DNA of 64,000 nt, from contig NGBS01000019.1 of assembly GCA_002245135.1 (NCBI GenBank), positions 49,964 to 113,963 on the forward strand, given 5' to 3'. This DNA comes from Proteromonas lacertae (Eukaryota > Sar > Bigyra > Opalinata > Proteromonadidae). This document shows, in pieces, positions 1-10,724 of the stretch. The notes below the pieces were generated by a model. The model made no database searches. It was not told where the DNA came from and saw only the letters and a list, made by a program, of their open reading frames with translations. Within the stretch, counting starts at the first letter, position 1. Every line of letters starts with the position of its first letter. A program made the translations under genes and the position numbers.

Positions 1-537
1 TAAGAATGATGAGGATGATAAAATGATGATATTAAACTATGTTTTACACGCTGCTGATATTGGTAATGGATGTAGATCTTCAGAAGTGCATGTAATATGG
101 GTAAATAGATTATTAACAGAATATCAAAAACTGGGAGAAAAAGAATTTGAAGCTGGATTACCATATTGTATATAATAATAATAATTATTATTATTATTGT
201 ATTTTATAGCTGGATTAACTAATCCTGAGACACTTGAAAATCCTAATAGTATGCAAGATTCGTTTTTAAGTGCAGTTGTTAAACCAACTTTTGAATTACT
301 AACAAAGTATGTTTTTGAATTTAGATGATTATATTGTAGATTACCTGAAACTGATTTTCAAGTGTGTCTTGATCAATTATTAGATAATATTAAGAGTATT
401 GAGTGTGGCAAAATGAAGTTTCACGTTTGTATATTTTGTATTTTTCATAATTTGTAATAGTGAAAGATTTTTATGATAAGACAAAGTCTAATGATAGTAG
501 ACAGAGTTCTCCAACAGGTAATCAAAAGAAAGTGTAA
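1..537 (+). CDS. 3',5'-cyclic nucleotide phosphodiesterase, C-terminal part (5' end outside window)
   Basis: This is the last part of a class I cyclic-nucleotide phosphodiesterase, which hydrolyses cAMP or cGMP in the cytosol. Reading starts at base 2. The first exon holds LHAADIGN, matching the family's H-x-x-D-x-x-N block that supplies a catalytic metal ligand (Asp). It is followed by the helical stretch that normally closes the catalytic pocket (SEVHVIWVNRLLTEY, later SFLSAVVKPTFELL). Three small introns are inferred at 168-209, 307-339 and 429-460, all GTAT...TAG and all restoring frame; the stop is TAA at 535-537. The upstream catalytic histidines and any regulatory domains lie outside the window, so substrate preference cannot be judged. 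The short Ser/Asn-rich tail after the catalytic domain looks disordered. Confidence 0.85.
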
Positions 538-617
538 GTTACTATGTATAATAATAATTTATTATAATTTGCATAAAATGTGTTTTTTAAACCCAATTAT
601 CAAACAATTATCAGTTA

Positions 618-690
618 GCCCGTCTAGCTCAGTCGGTAGAGCGCTAGGCTCTTAACCTAGTGGTCGGGGGTTCGAGCCCCCCGGTGGGCG
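618..690 (+). tRNA. tRNA-Lys (anticodon CTT)
   Basis: A complete 73-nt cloverleaf folds by eye. The acceptor stem pairs 618-624 with 683-689 (two G-T pairs) and 690 is the discriminator G. The D stem is 627-630/639-642. The anticodon stem is 644-648/656-660, with loop CTCTTAA and anticodon CTT at 651-653. The T stem of five G-C pairs encloses TTCGAGC. There is no intron. The A and B boxes match the eukaryotic consensus (TAGCTCAGTCGG and GTTCGAGCC). A T-run at 697-701 seven bases downstream can serve as the Pol III terminator. It stands out as a GC-rich island in AT-rich DNA between two converging protein genes. Confidence 0.97.
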
Positions 691-831
691 ATATTATTTT
701 TCTTTTTATTTGTTTTTCTTTCTATCGTATAGTTATTATAATAAATTAAATTTCAAATAATATTCGTTTCAACAACTCAAAAATAACAATTACATATATA
801 TCTTAATAAAATAAATATAGAATGATTTAAT

Positions 832-2494
832 TTACATACTTTTATACCACAATTTTATATGTGAATCTAACGAACCAGTAAGGAATGTATTGTTACTAAT
901 TGGATGAAAATCAACACAAGTAACAGGACGTTTATGACACTCTATCTTAACAGAATGAGACAATATCATCGACTGTTGTTGATGTAATAACTGCTGTTGT
1001 GAAGATGTTAAATTACTATTATTATAATGACTATACACTTTAGTATGGTTATTATTATTATTATTATTATTATTTGGTATATAAGAATACATCGTTATTG
1101 AACCATCATTACTAGTTATTGCCACATTCTTATCATATAAATGACTATCAGATATATCACTATCTTCGCTAGTATTATCATTTAAATTATCTTTACTGTT
1201 ACTGTTGTTAAGGTTATTATTATTTAGATTATTATTATTATTATTCAATCGATGTGAAACAGCACACTTTGTTTGAAATCCAATTAATACTTGTGATGGT
1301 TTAATTGTATAAGCGTGTTTAATAAATGATGATTTGTTTATATCATTAGATAGATTATAATCGATATATATTAGATGAACCGTTATAATGATTGGTGATT
1401 ATTATATTGTTGCTACCACTATTATCACTACCACTATTATTATTATTACTGTTATCTTCATCACTTTCATTATCATCAGATATTATACCAATATTTGAGA
1501 TAGCTGAACAACTTGTCTTTGTAGTTAATTCTTTCTTTAACATTTGTCCTCTAACATCCCAAAACTTTATCATTCCTTTCATATCACCTGTTATGAAGGT
1601 GTATTCATCACTAGTTGGTTTGATTGAGGTTAATACACTGTCATTTGGTAGTTGGAATATTATCTTGGAAGATCTCTTGTCAATTCCGTTGATTAGCTTA
1701 TCAGAACCACATGTATAGATTACATTGTTATCTAATTTAATAATATTAATTAATTTATACTGTTTGGATCTAATATAATGGAATTTAGTGCTGATTTTAA
1801 ATTAATAGATGGTAATTACATTTTTGGTGGATATATCCCATATTTTCACTGTATGATCATACGAACAGGAGAATAATGAAGTAGAAGTGCTGTCCCATAC
1901 CAAATCAGATATAATATGATCATGACCCATTAATTGGTTTAAAGACTTAGTTTGAATTCGATTACTACATTCGAAGAATGTAATTATATGGTCAGAAGAA
2001 CCAACACCTATGAATTTACCACAATCTGAGAATTTAGCACAATGAATTGCACAATCTCGGATCTAGCAAATAAAATGTTATTTTTATTAAATACTTTCAC
2101 ACTAGATTGACAGATATAATCACTCGATCTGTGTGATTGACTATGACCTATACAATAAATAAATAACTATAAACAAGATATATTCTATACTATTACTAGT
2201 GGTTGAACTAACTTCACAATCACTAACATCAGATCTTGAATCATCTGATACAATTAGTGATGGTGAAAATGATGACTCATTGTTATTTTTTATTCTAATA
2301 CATTAACAAAATAATCTATACAATGAGCTTAAGAGGTTGACTGATTTACGTAGCTCACGGTTCTCTTTCTCGAGAATATCAATCCTTGCTTTCAAATCCT
2401 TATTTTCTTTGGTTATCAGCTAGAAATAACGAATTAAAAAATGTACATCGAAATGCTCCTGCTGATGTACCTCATATCCCTCTAATTTATTCAT
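832..2494 (-). CDS. WD40 repeat protein, WDR13-like, with two apparent frameshifts
   Basis: A WD40 beta-propeller protein preceded by a short leucine-zipper-like helix (about residues 9-40, ENRELRKSVNLL). Repeat motifs visible in order include SCSYDHTVKIWD, YTCGSDK, TGDMKGMIKFWD, AITSNDGSITMY and TGSLDSHIKLW. The order of the blocks (GHDHIISDLVW..., a propeller with poor WD dipeptides, final SLDSHIKLW) resembles vertebrate WDR13; this is recognition by eye, not a search. Introns inferred on the minus strand are 2470-2420, 2321-2295, 2190-2148, 2094-2063 and two near 1815 and 1720-1750. Frame is not restored across 1812-1824 (a five-A run in the coding strand) or within about 1357-1398, where no splice site fits. 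Either the assembly has indels here or the gene is decaying. Asn-rich tracts lie between repeats near 1030-1250 and 1400-1450. Confidence 0.6.
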
Positions 2495-2716
2495 TAATTA
2501 CAAATGGTTGTAAAACGGCTTTTATTTAGGCGGGCTTTATTACAAAAATACGCTATTATTTGCATTTGTTGAATGGAATATATTATTTTAATACCATTTG
2601 CACATCCTAAGATTTTGAATATAGTTATAAAGCAAAAAGATTTATCAAATTTTTGTCATTTATTCAATAAATCCAATTCCAACAACATATAATAGAGAAA
2701 ATTAGAAAAATAACAT

Positions 2717-3969
2717 TTATTTATTTTTTAATTGCTTTACATACCAACTAACAGCCCATTTCAAATCAATCAACATACACTTCATAGCAGCAGTCCACAA
2801 TTCAGCATTACTATAATCTATTACTATATCACTAATTGTATTTCCTTTAATTACAAATGGTAAACTAAGAGAATTATCTTGAACCATAATCTCAGTACTA
2901 TACTCCAACAATGCATTCAGCAAATACACAATGGCTGTATTAAATTTATTATATCTAAAAAATGTTTTTTCTACATACAATGGGTATTGAGTTTTATCAC
3001 TAATTACACTAATAGCACTAACACTTCCCCTAGGATATAGTTGGTATTTTTTAAAAGTATAATTCATATTTTGTGCTAATATAGTAAGTAGTAATGTTAC
3101 TTGACCTAATGCTGAATTTATTTCATGATTGTCGACTGGATCACTTGATAGGTTGCCTAATCTAAATCCACTGATTACTCCATATCTATTTTCAAACCAG
3201 ATAAAACATGCGTCATTCAAAACATTTGTACGCTTTAATCTTTCCAACTAAATATAAAAAAATATTAAAAAAAAATTTCATTATACATTTGTATTTTTAC
3301 AGTTCTTTTTCTGCTTTATTGATTCAATTTCACTTTTATATAAACTCTCAATCTCTTCTACTGCATTTGCTTCTTCAATACAACACTGTTTCAAATGTTT
3401 TAATCGAATTAGTTTATTTTTCTTTTTATTACTGTCTGAATTATTGTCTTCTCTTTTTTCTCGTATTACACCTATTTCATGACTTACTTCTTCACTCTCT
3501 CTGGTTATTTCTTCAACTGATTTTGATGAAGTATCATTTGGAGTTGATAATTTTTCTAAATTTTCATTTAATTGTTCGTATTGTTTTATTTCTTTTTCTA
3601 ATTCTTCACATTCTTTCTGGTAATTTGTCATTTCTTCAAAACAGCAATTAGGGCATAGTGGATAATCACAATTTGATATAGATGAACTATAATAATAATT
3701 AAAAATCATATAGATGTACCATAAATGGCAAAATGACTCTATATCACAATTATTTGCAACTTCATCAATATAACTATGTAATTCTTCATTTGTTATTTCT
3801 TTTAAAGTTGGAGCCAAACTTTTCAAAGCCTCTATTCATAGTTATAAGGATAAATTGTTCTAATACCTTCAAAAGAATCTTTATCTACTGCTATTGGGTT
3901 CAAACACTTTTGACAATAAACAACATGAGGTCCTTTCGGCGGAGGTGGCTCTACTGGCTGAGCTTCCAT
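2717..3969 (-). CDS. ATG6: Beclin 1 / Atg6 / Vps30
   Basis: Subunit of the class III PI3-kinase (Vps34) complexes that start autophagosome formation and endosomal sorting. The model gives 381 residues from four exons (3969-3867, 3831-3720, 3686-3287, 3247-2717), and all phases close. The N terminus has a CxxC pair (YCQKCLNPI) and a second Cys cluster (PLCPNCC), as in other Atg6 proteins. A long coiled coil follows. The C-terminal evolutionarily conserved domain starts LKRTNVLND and contains GFRLGNL, EINSALGQ and the final LKWAVSWYVKQ. No clear BH3 segment is seen, and the protein is shorter than human Beclin 1 (450). Intron 3719-3687 is 33 nt and stop-free, so its retention would only add 11 residues. 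Confidence 0.93.
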
Positions 3970-4090
3970 AAAGATTGTTTTTTGGTTATCCAAAAAAATA
4001 TAAAAAACTCAAATCAGAATTCAAACTTTTTATTTTTTATTAGTTGTTATTTTATTATAAGAGAAGAAAAACATTTCAGTATTTTACTTT

Positions 4091-7000
4091 TCATTGACTT
4101 TTACCAAATCTCTTTTTACCTTTACCTTTCTGGAATTTAGATCCTCCTTTACCTTTTGAATTTGGCTGTAACTGTGGTGGTGGTAAGTTTCCTTTCCTAC
4201 TACCATCTTTAGTAGTAGTAGTATTAGTAGTAGTAGCTGTGCTATTAGTTGAATCAGTACTATTTCTTCTTTCTCTTTCTTGATCTCTTTCCTGTTTCTT
4301 AATCTCAGTCTGCCTAAATCTAGCTTGATGTTCCTTAATATTCTTATTATTGGCAATTTCTCTTTGTAATAAGCACTTTGGCACTGGGCATTGCATATTT
4401 ACACAACCATTGCAATGTAGTTTAATAAATGGCATGTATTTAGTGCATCTAGCACATCTTCTATTTACACAACTTCTCATATGTTCTACTATCTCACTAT
4501 ACTGTTCATGATCTTCTTTATATTCATCACACTCTGGACATTGACTAACATGTTCAATACCTTCAATAATTCTACTAACCTCTTGAATACTCTTCGAAGC
4601 AGGTTCTTCTGTCTCTTCTAAGGATACTTCACGCAATTCGTGAGGATGTTTTCTAATTACACCAGTTTGCATAGAATCATAACATATTTTACATAAATCA
4701 AAATCATCACATCTATCACACGAATATCTAACATCACATATCTCCTTATGACAAGAATTACAAGTTAATGGGTATAATGGAGATATAGGGTTGTGTAAAT
4801 GATATAACACCATCATAGTACTATGTTTAGCACGACGTAATTGATCAAATTGGAAGTGATTACCTTGACAGAAGGACAGAAATTCTCTTCTCAAATCAAA
4901 CACTTGGCTTGACATTTTCCTATCTTCATCAGTAATTTCCTCTGGAACATTTACATCTACAGCTCTAATCTTATGTCTACCATCAGGATGTCGACAACCT
5001 CTTTCTTTAAAACCAGTTGATCTTTTACTCTCATAACAATCTTCACATATATTCCAAGGTTCTAAATACCTCTCATGTTTGGTATCTTTTGGGTCTTTTA
5101 CATCTCTACAAGATTCACATTCATATCTTTTACCATGTAGAATATATTTTCCACAATAATGACACCAATACTGCAAATGTGCATATAAATGATTCTCTTT
5201 TTGATTTGCCATTTTATTGGCTAATTCTTTGAATAGATTTTCATATTGTATTCTGTTACTTTTATCATCTTTATTAGCTTTCTTTCTATAACTCTTTGGT
5301 CTGCTACTATATTCATTAGTTTCTTGTTTTGTTTCATTATCTTCTTTCTTTGTCATTCTACTATCAATCTCCATCGTCCAGTAATCACCATCAAAATAAG
5401 GTAACATGGATAACTTCATATCATCCATTCTTCTACCATAATTTGGAACTAGAAATTCATCATGGAAATTGGTCCTATGAATTACTGTTCCTAATTCTCT
5501 GCCTCTATTTAACATTGCTTCATACCAACACCTTAATCGATCATCTTTAGGAACTTTCTGTTCTGGAGGATGACAGTGTAATATATAATCATCATTCTTA
5601 CCAGGTGGACAAGCCCAAATGTGTAAACCAATAAAACCTCTTTCCTTGATAGTTTGAATATAAGTGACTAAGAATTCATGATAGACTTTAGTACGGTATT
5701 GTGGAGGATAAAAATATTTCACTGAATCTAAATACGAGATGTAAGCTCGACGTTTGTTTGGTTCTGGACATTTATCATCATATTCTTCCACATATAATAC
5801 CATCAATATAACATCTACATGATCAATCTTTTGGAATAACACAATACACTTTGTATGACAGTTAAATTGTTTTGGATAGGATGAATCATGGATTGCTTCT
5901 ACTATTTTAGGTTTTGGAATTGATATTCGATCATAAGATGATACTACTCTTACAGTTAATTGATTACATTCAGGTATTTCAGATAAATCAACTCCTTTCT
6001 GTTTAGATTCTATTTGACGTAATTCTAATACTCTTTTCCTAATAGCTTCTTCTAAAACATCACTTAAATGACAGGTTGGTAATTTAGAAGCATCTAGTGG
6101 AGTAGTATTATCAATAGGAGAAGCTATTCATAATAATAATAATTATTATTATTAATATATACGTATTTTAATTTCATTATATAACCTCATTAAACACTTT
6201 GGACAACAATATAAACTATCTTTATCTCTTGCATTTCTTCTATTATTAAACAATGTACATATGATATGGTACCACTTATTACAAAACTCACATAATACCC
6301 AACTCTCTTCAACAACATCTTCATTCTTTCTTTCAGTAAAATCTGCTTTATGAAACTTCTTATCTCCAACTTTAAACTCTTCTCCAAACTTTGTATAACA
6401 AGATTTACATAAATGAACTTTATTTTCACCATCTGCATAGTAATTCACTCCTTTCTTTATCTTCTGACTACACACATTACAAAAGTATATTGCAGGTCTA
6501 AATAACAACTTACTACCATTACAAATTGGACATTTAGATGAATCTAATGAGTTGGACTTTTCATTATCATATTTTCGTTTTGCTAATAAATATTGCTGTT
6601 TAAATTCGGCTAATAATTGTTTAGCAGCTTGATGATAATATGTACCTTCAGGATTATACGTCATACAGTTGGTATAACACAATTCAACATCTCTATATAA
6701 CTCCTCCGGTGTTTTATATTTACCATCTTTGAATTTCTTATTCACTGTTCCCATATCCATTGGATGTGTAATAATCTTGTTATAATCAGGAATATTATAC
6801 CTTTTAACATCTACAGGCTCTTTAAATATATCAGCATATGAAGCATTTGGTGGATAATTATAAAAATATTTAATTACATCGTTAAAACACTTCTTTAAAT
6901 CTCTTGTTGTATCAGTTGAACCACAATCATTACAGCTATTGATATGATCATACACTTCACCACTTTTTAACATATTCAACATACATGAACCTCTAAGAGG

Positions 7001-7735
7001 AATTTGTAATCTTCGATCTGACCTTAGGTTCAATAATGTCATATCATCATCAACTAATCTTGCTGGTGAACACTTATCACAACATGGATCACTACAATTA
7101 TCATAATGCAGAAGTATTTCACGTATTTTTCTACAATCGATTGAATCAAAGTCTTTACAACCTGAACATTTCGTTGATGAGATATGTTTCGTCACATTTT
7201 TGTATTTACAGAGCGGAGAGTTACAGTCACTGTTACAACACCTTCGGCAATGCACAAGACACCTTGAGATTTCGATGATTTTACTGTTATCTTGTCTTGG
7301 TTGTGTATTCTTAGCTTTCTTTGTGTTTTGACGGACGACTGACATATCATTTTGACGTTTTATTGCAGTTGTCTCTATTTTGTGTTGTATTTGATCATAT
7401 ATTTGATTTATTTTGAGTATAAGGTCATCCATTCCTAGATAATTCTTTACTTTTCTGTTAGACATGTATAAATAATACTCAACTACCAAAGATATTCTTT
7501 CTAATCTCTCTGTTGCAAATCTCTTCTGCATTTCATTCATTAAAGGATTCTTCGATACTTGGTGTTTGTCAAATATATACTTTTTCACAAACGCCAACAT
7601 TTTCGCTCTGTCTTCATTTGAAATACTATATTGAGGATTTTGTGAAACAACGAGCTGATTTGGATTTACGGCCTGAATTTGCTGGCCAGGGTAAAGTTGG
7701 GTTTGTGCGTAAGGGTATCTTCGATCTGCTATCAT
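4091..7735 (-). CDS. p300/CBP-HAC type histone acetyltransferase with bromodomain
   Basis: Nuclear lysine acetyltransferase and transcription coactivator. Two exons (7735-6163 and 6123-4091, a 39-nt intron between) give about 1201 residues. Domains in order, positions approximate: a helical N-terminal segment (40-130) reminiscent of the KIX-like region of plant HACs; a TAZ zinc domain (155-230, CRRCCNSDCNSPLCKYK); a bromodomain (280-370, ITHPMDMGTVNKKF); a Cys-rich RING/PHD block (405-520); the KAT11 catalytic domain (about 540-800, with RAYISYLDSVKYF, HIWACPPG and the catalytic-loop WY in RLRCWYEAML); two ZZ zinc fingers (about 845-915 and 975-1025); and a second TAZ (about 1060-1140). The tail is basic and low complexity. 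ATG at 7735 is chosen because the frame closes just upstream. A possible 5' UTR intron (7767-7737) ends right before the start. Confidence 0.93.
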
Positions 7736-7868
7736 TCTATTAAGCAATAAAATTCAATATGTCATACAATTCAGTAAATAAATAAAAAAATAAAAATATA
7801 ACACAAGCCAAGCCTATTTTTTAACCTGCTCTATCTCTTCTTAGCTTAATATTTTTTGTATGTAAAAT
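7736..7868. promoter_or_regulatory. Bidirectional promoter region, 133 bp
   Basis: The acetyltransferase (minus) and the EDM2-like methyltransferase (plus) start 133 bp apart, so both promoters must sit here. The stretch is AT-rich with T-runs, and no defined motif is claimed. Two chromatin-type genes sharing one promoter is suggestive of co-expression, but that is inference. Confidence 0.5.
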
Positions 7869-8449
7869 ATGTCAAATGCAGTAATTGACCAAATTTTATC
7901 ATCTGGATGGAGTAATGAAAGATCATTGTGGGATTCTCTTCAAAATATACTTCTATATGGTGCTTTGGGTAATGTAGATATTTTTTCTGATAAAATTGAC
8001 TCAGATATTCAATATAATAAAGCAAAAAATGTTGCAGAAAGAACCTGTTTGTTCAATATGTAATTCACGATGCTCCTTGTCTGTATCATGTAATATTTGT
8101 AATAAGTATTCATCTATATTCATATTCAAATAGAAAATTTGGAAAGAACTGCATATCCAGATATTCATTAAACAGATTATATGGTAATTTTGATAGTTGG
8201 AAATGTTTAAAATGTCATTATAAAGAAATAGCAAAAGGTAAAATTATAAAACTAGTAAATCAAGAAGTAAATAATGTATTAACTGAAACCAGTTTAAACA
8301 AATATCATTCATCATTTAAATGTATTGGTTTTAATGAGTTGTTAACATTTGAAAAATCAGACTTTATTGAACTAGGATTATCCAAGCAAGATGCTCAGAT
8401 TATCTATAAATATATATATGACAATTATAAGACAAATTACACAAGAGAC

Positions 8450-8487
<38 letters not shown>

Positions 8488-9698
8488 TATTTATAATATG
8501 AAATATATATAGACTTTCACCAAAATGTAATAGTTATTCAATAGAAGATTTAACAAAGTTAGATTATGAATCAATTAATAATTTATCGCCATCAATGATA
8601 AAAACAGATGGTCCAATATCAAATTATCAACAAGAAAGTATATATTTATTATAAACTATCATATATATATAGTGGATTATTGGAGTAGAAAAATCGAACA
8701 AACCACAGAGTCATTTACCAACATGTTATTAGATCCAGAATCAGCAGCATATAAACAATTTATTAATACATTTCCTGAATATAATTATATTAAAATTCCG
8801 CCAATAAAAATACAAAAACCATTTGATACTTATAGAGTTCCAACACCACTTGCAGAGATAGATGATTGTGAAAGAAACTACTTAAAAACTAAAGATAGAT
8901 ATTTATTCATTACATTAAGAGATCATTATTATACATTACAAGTGTATTTAAGTACTTATACACTTCACAATGCTTCCAGTTATGGTAGATTCTTCTCAAC
9001 TGATACTGTATTAAAGAAAGTGGCTATAATGGTGAAAAAGTATTTATATTATATATATTTTAAATATAGTTTATTGATTGGTACTGATTTATATATTGAT
9101 ATGTGTTGTGGTACTAATGCATTTGCTCCATTGTTAGGTATAAGATACAAATCTTTTGATTTATATCCACCGAAGTTTAATGCTTCTGCTGGAAATTTTG
9201 AAATGACAAATTGGTTTGATGTTACTGAATTACCTGAAAGTATTCATTTACTGTTTTTATATAGACTGTGTAATTGGATTAAACCCACCATTTGGAAAGG
9301 ATGGTGAAACTGCAATTAAATTTCTAAATCATGCCTTAGAATTCAAGCCAAGAATGTTAATAGTTATATCACCAGGTAGTATTGAGTTGAAATTTAGACC
9401 GCCAAAGGAATATAAATTAATATTAAAGAATACTTCGTTGTGTTCAGGAGATTCGTTTTATGTTCCAGGAAATTTTAGATTTGGTGATAATAAACTTATT
9501 GCTCCTGAGACTAACACTTGTTTGTTTGTATGGAGGAAAGAATTAAATCCTGGAGATATTCTTCCTGGATTTAGACCTGTTTATACACTTTCAATGTATA
9601 GTTATATATTTAATTCACATCATATTATTGCAATTTATAGAAAACGAAAGAAAGAGTATGAGAATAGAGAAGATAACAAAAAGAAGAGAATAAATTAA
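7869..9698 (+). CDS. PHD + SAM-like + SAM-dependent methyltransferase with NPPF motif, EDM2-like
   Basis: Predicted 539 residues from seven exons (introns 7974-8004, 8106-8133, 8452-8512, 8638-8672, 9040-9069, 9240-9264; all phases close). A PHD-like zinc module (CSICNSRCSLSVSCNICN... then WKCLKC) is followed by a SAM/HHH-like helical segment (LLTFEKSDFIELGLSKQDA). The C-terminal half is a Rossmann methyltransferase: motif I YIDMCCGTNAF, then YKSFDLYPP, and motif IV GLNPPFGKDG, with the following helix LNHALEFKPRMLIVISP. This block order and wording closely match the C-terminal domain of Arabidopsis EDM2, a chromatin and transcript-processing regulator. NPPF is the catalytic signature of N6-adenine or N-methyl enzymes; the actual substrate is unknown. 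The gene shares its promoter region with the p300-type gene. The 3' end is 31 bp from the converging PH gene. Confidence 0.72.
8452..8512 (+). repeat. (TA)n microsatellite inside an intron
   Basis: About 16 TA units fill the front half of this 61-nt intron, one of the longest introns found. It was probably expanded by replication slippage from the usual GTATAT start. Length is likely to vary between strains. Confidence 0.85.
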
Positions 9699-9729
9699 CA
9701 TTTGTTATTATAAATTTCATGTATTTAAA

Positions 9730-10604
9730 TTAAATGGAAAATTCTTTATCACCCCATACTTGAGGCGAGTATATACCAGCCATAATTACGTTTAATATTG
9801 ACTGTTTCCATATTTTCATTTGCTCATAATGCTTCTTAGGTAACTAGTATATAATAATGATATTTATATAAACATACCCTTATGGTTAATTCTTCATCCC
9901 CAGAAATAATCACCATACCCACATAAGTTTCACCTCTTGACTATTATTATCATATATTCATACATATATACATGTACATTTGATAATATATTACCTTCAT
10001 CATCCTTTATATCTTCATTCTCAGATTCATATATCAAAGTGTCTTTGTCTATAGGAAACTACACTATATAAATAACGTATAATACAAATCCCAACGGTTC
10101 AAATGAACTAGGATCAAAATAATCAAGTCTGTCACAACTCAAAGCGAAGTATCTCTTCTTCCAGTTTCTCCAAGATGTATTCTTGCCTCTTGACTTCTTT
10201 TCAAGTACTCCTGATATAATGATCTTTTCATTTAAATACTCTGATAGTGTATTAATCCATTCTTTCATATCATCACCACCATCTGCCTAAATATATTTAA
10301 CAAGTAATTTAATACTTGCAAATTTATGTATTTATTTCTCCAAGATATTTTAAAACAATACGGCTTTCCTGTATCAACCAATGTAAGTTCTTTTATTGAA
10401 CTTCCAGGTAAAAATATCTTGAAGTAATATTATATATGTATACACATCCTTTTTCATCCTCTTGTGTTTCATCAGTATAATACGTCAGGTATTTCTCACT
10501 AACTACAAAGTATCTTCTTTTCCAATTCTATTTAGTGATAAAATTGTTCAATATACTTTTCTAAAATGCCCTTCTTTATTTAGCCATCCCTGTTTCTTGT
10601 GCAT
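9730..10604 (-). CDS. Tandem PH-domain protein
   Basis: A small protein of roughly 240 residues made of two pleckstrin-homology domains, built from several mini-exons. PH1 begins QGWLNKEGHFRKNWKRRYFVV and closes with the invariant Trp in MKEWINTL. PH2 begins ISGVLEKKSRGK, has WRNWKKRYFALS, and closes with MKIWKQSILN. The basic beta1-beta2 loops (K-x-KKRYF) are of the type that can bind phosphoinositides, so membrane recruitment is likely; specificity is not claimed. No catalytic domain is present, as in TAPP-like adaptors. Start ATG 10604 and stop 9730 are supported by frame; the exons join through GTAT/GTAC...TAG introns, one of them only 26 nt. The stop is 31 bp from the stop of the converging methyltransferase gene. 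Confidence 0.8.
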
Positions 10605-10724
10605 TAGATAAAAACAAAAAATAATCTAAAAGTAGCCGTTACAATAATTTATGTTTTTCTTTTTTACACAATAACAATTGAATATTGTCACATAATATAT
10701 TAATAGTCAATGAACTTTTATTTT

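Noticed and set aside
2500-2716. A GC-rich patch (GGCGGG near 2531) as a regulatory element
   Set aside because: It stands out against AT-rich flanks but is a single short match with no known factor; not enough to call.
8452-8512. CRISPR-like or satellite array
   Set aside because: Plain TA dinucleotide slippage inside an intron; no spacer structure. No CRISPR arrays are seen anywhere in the window.
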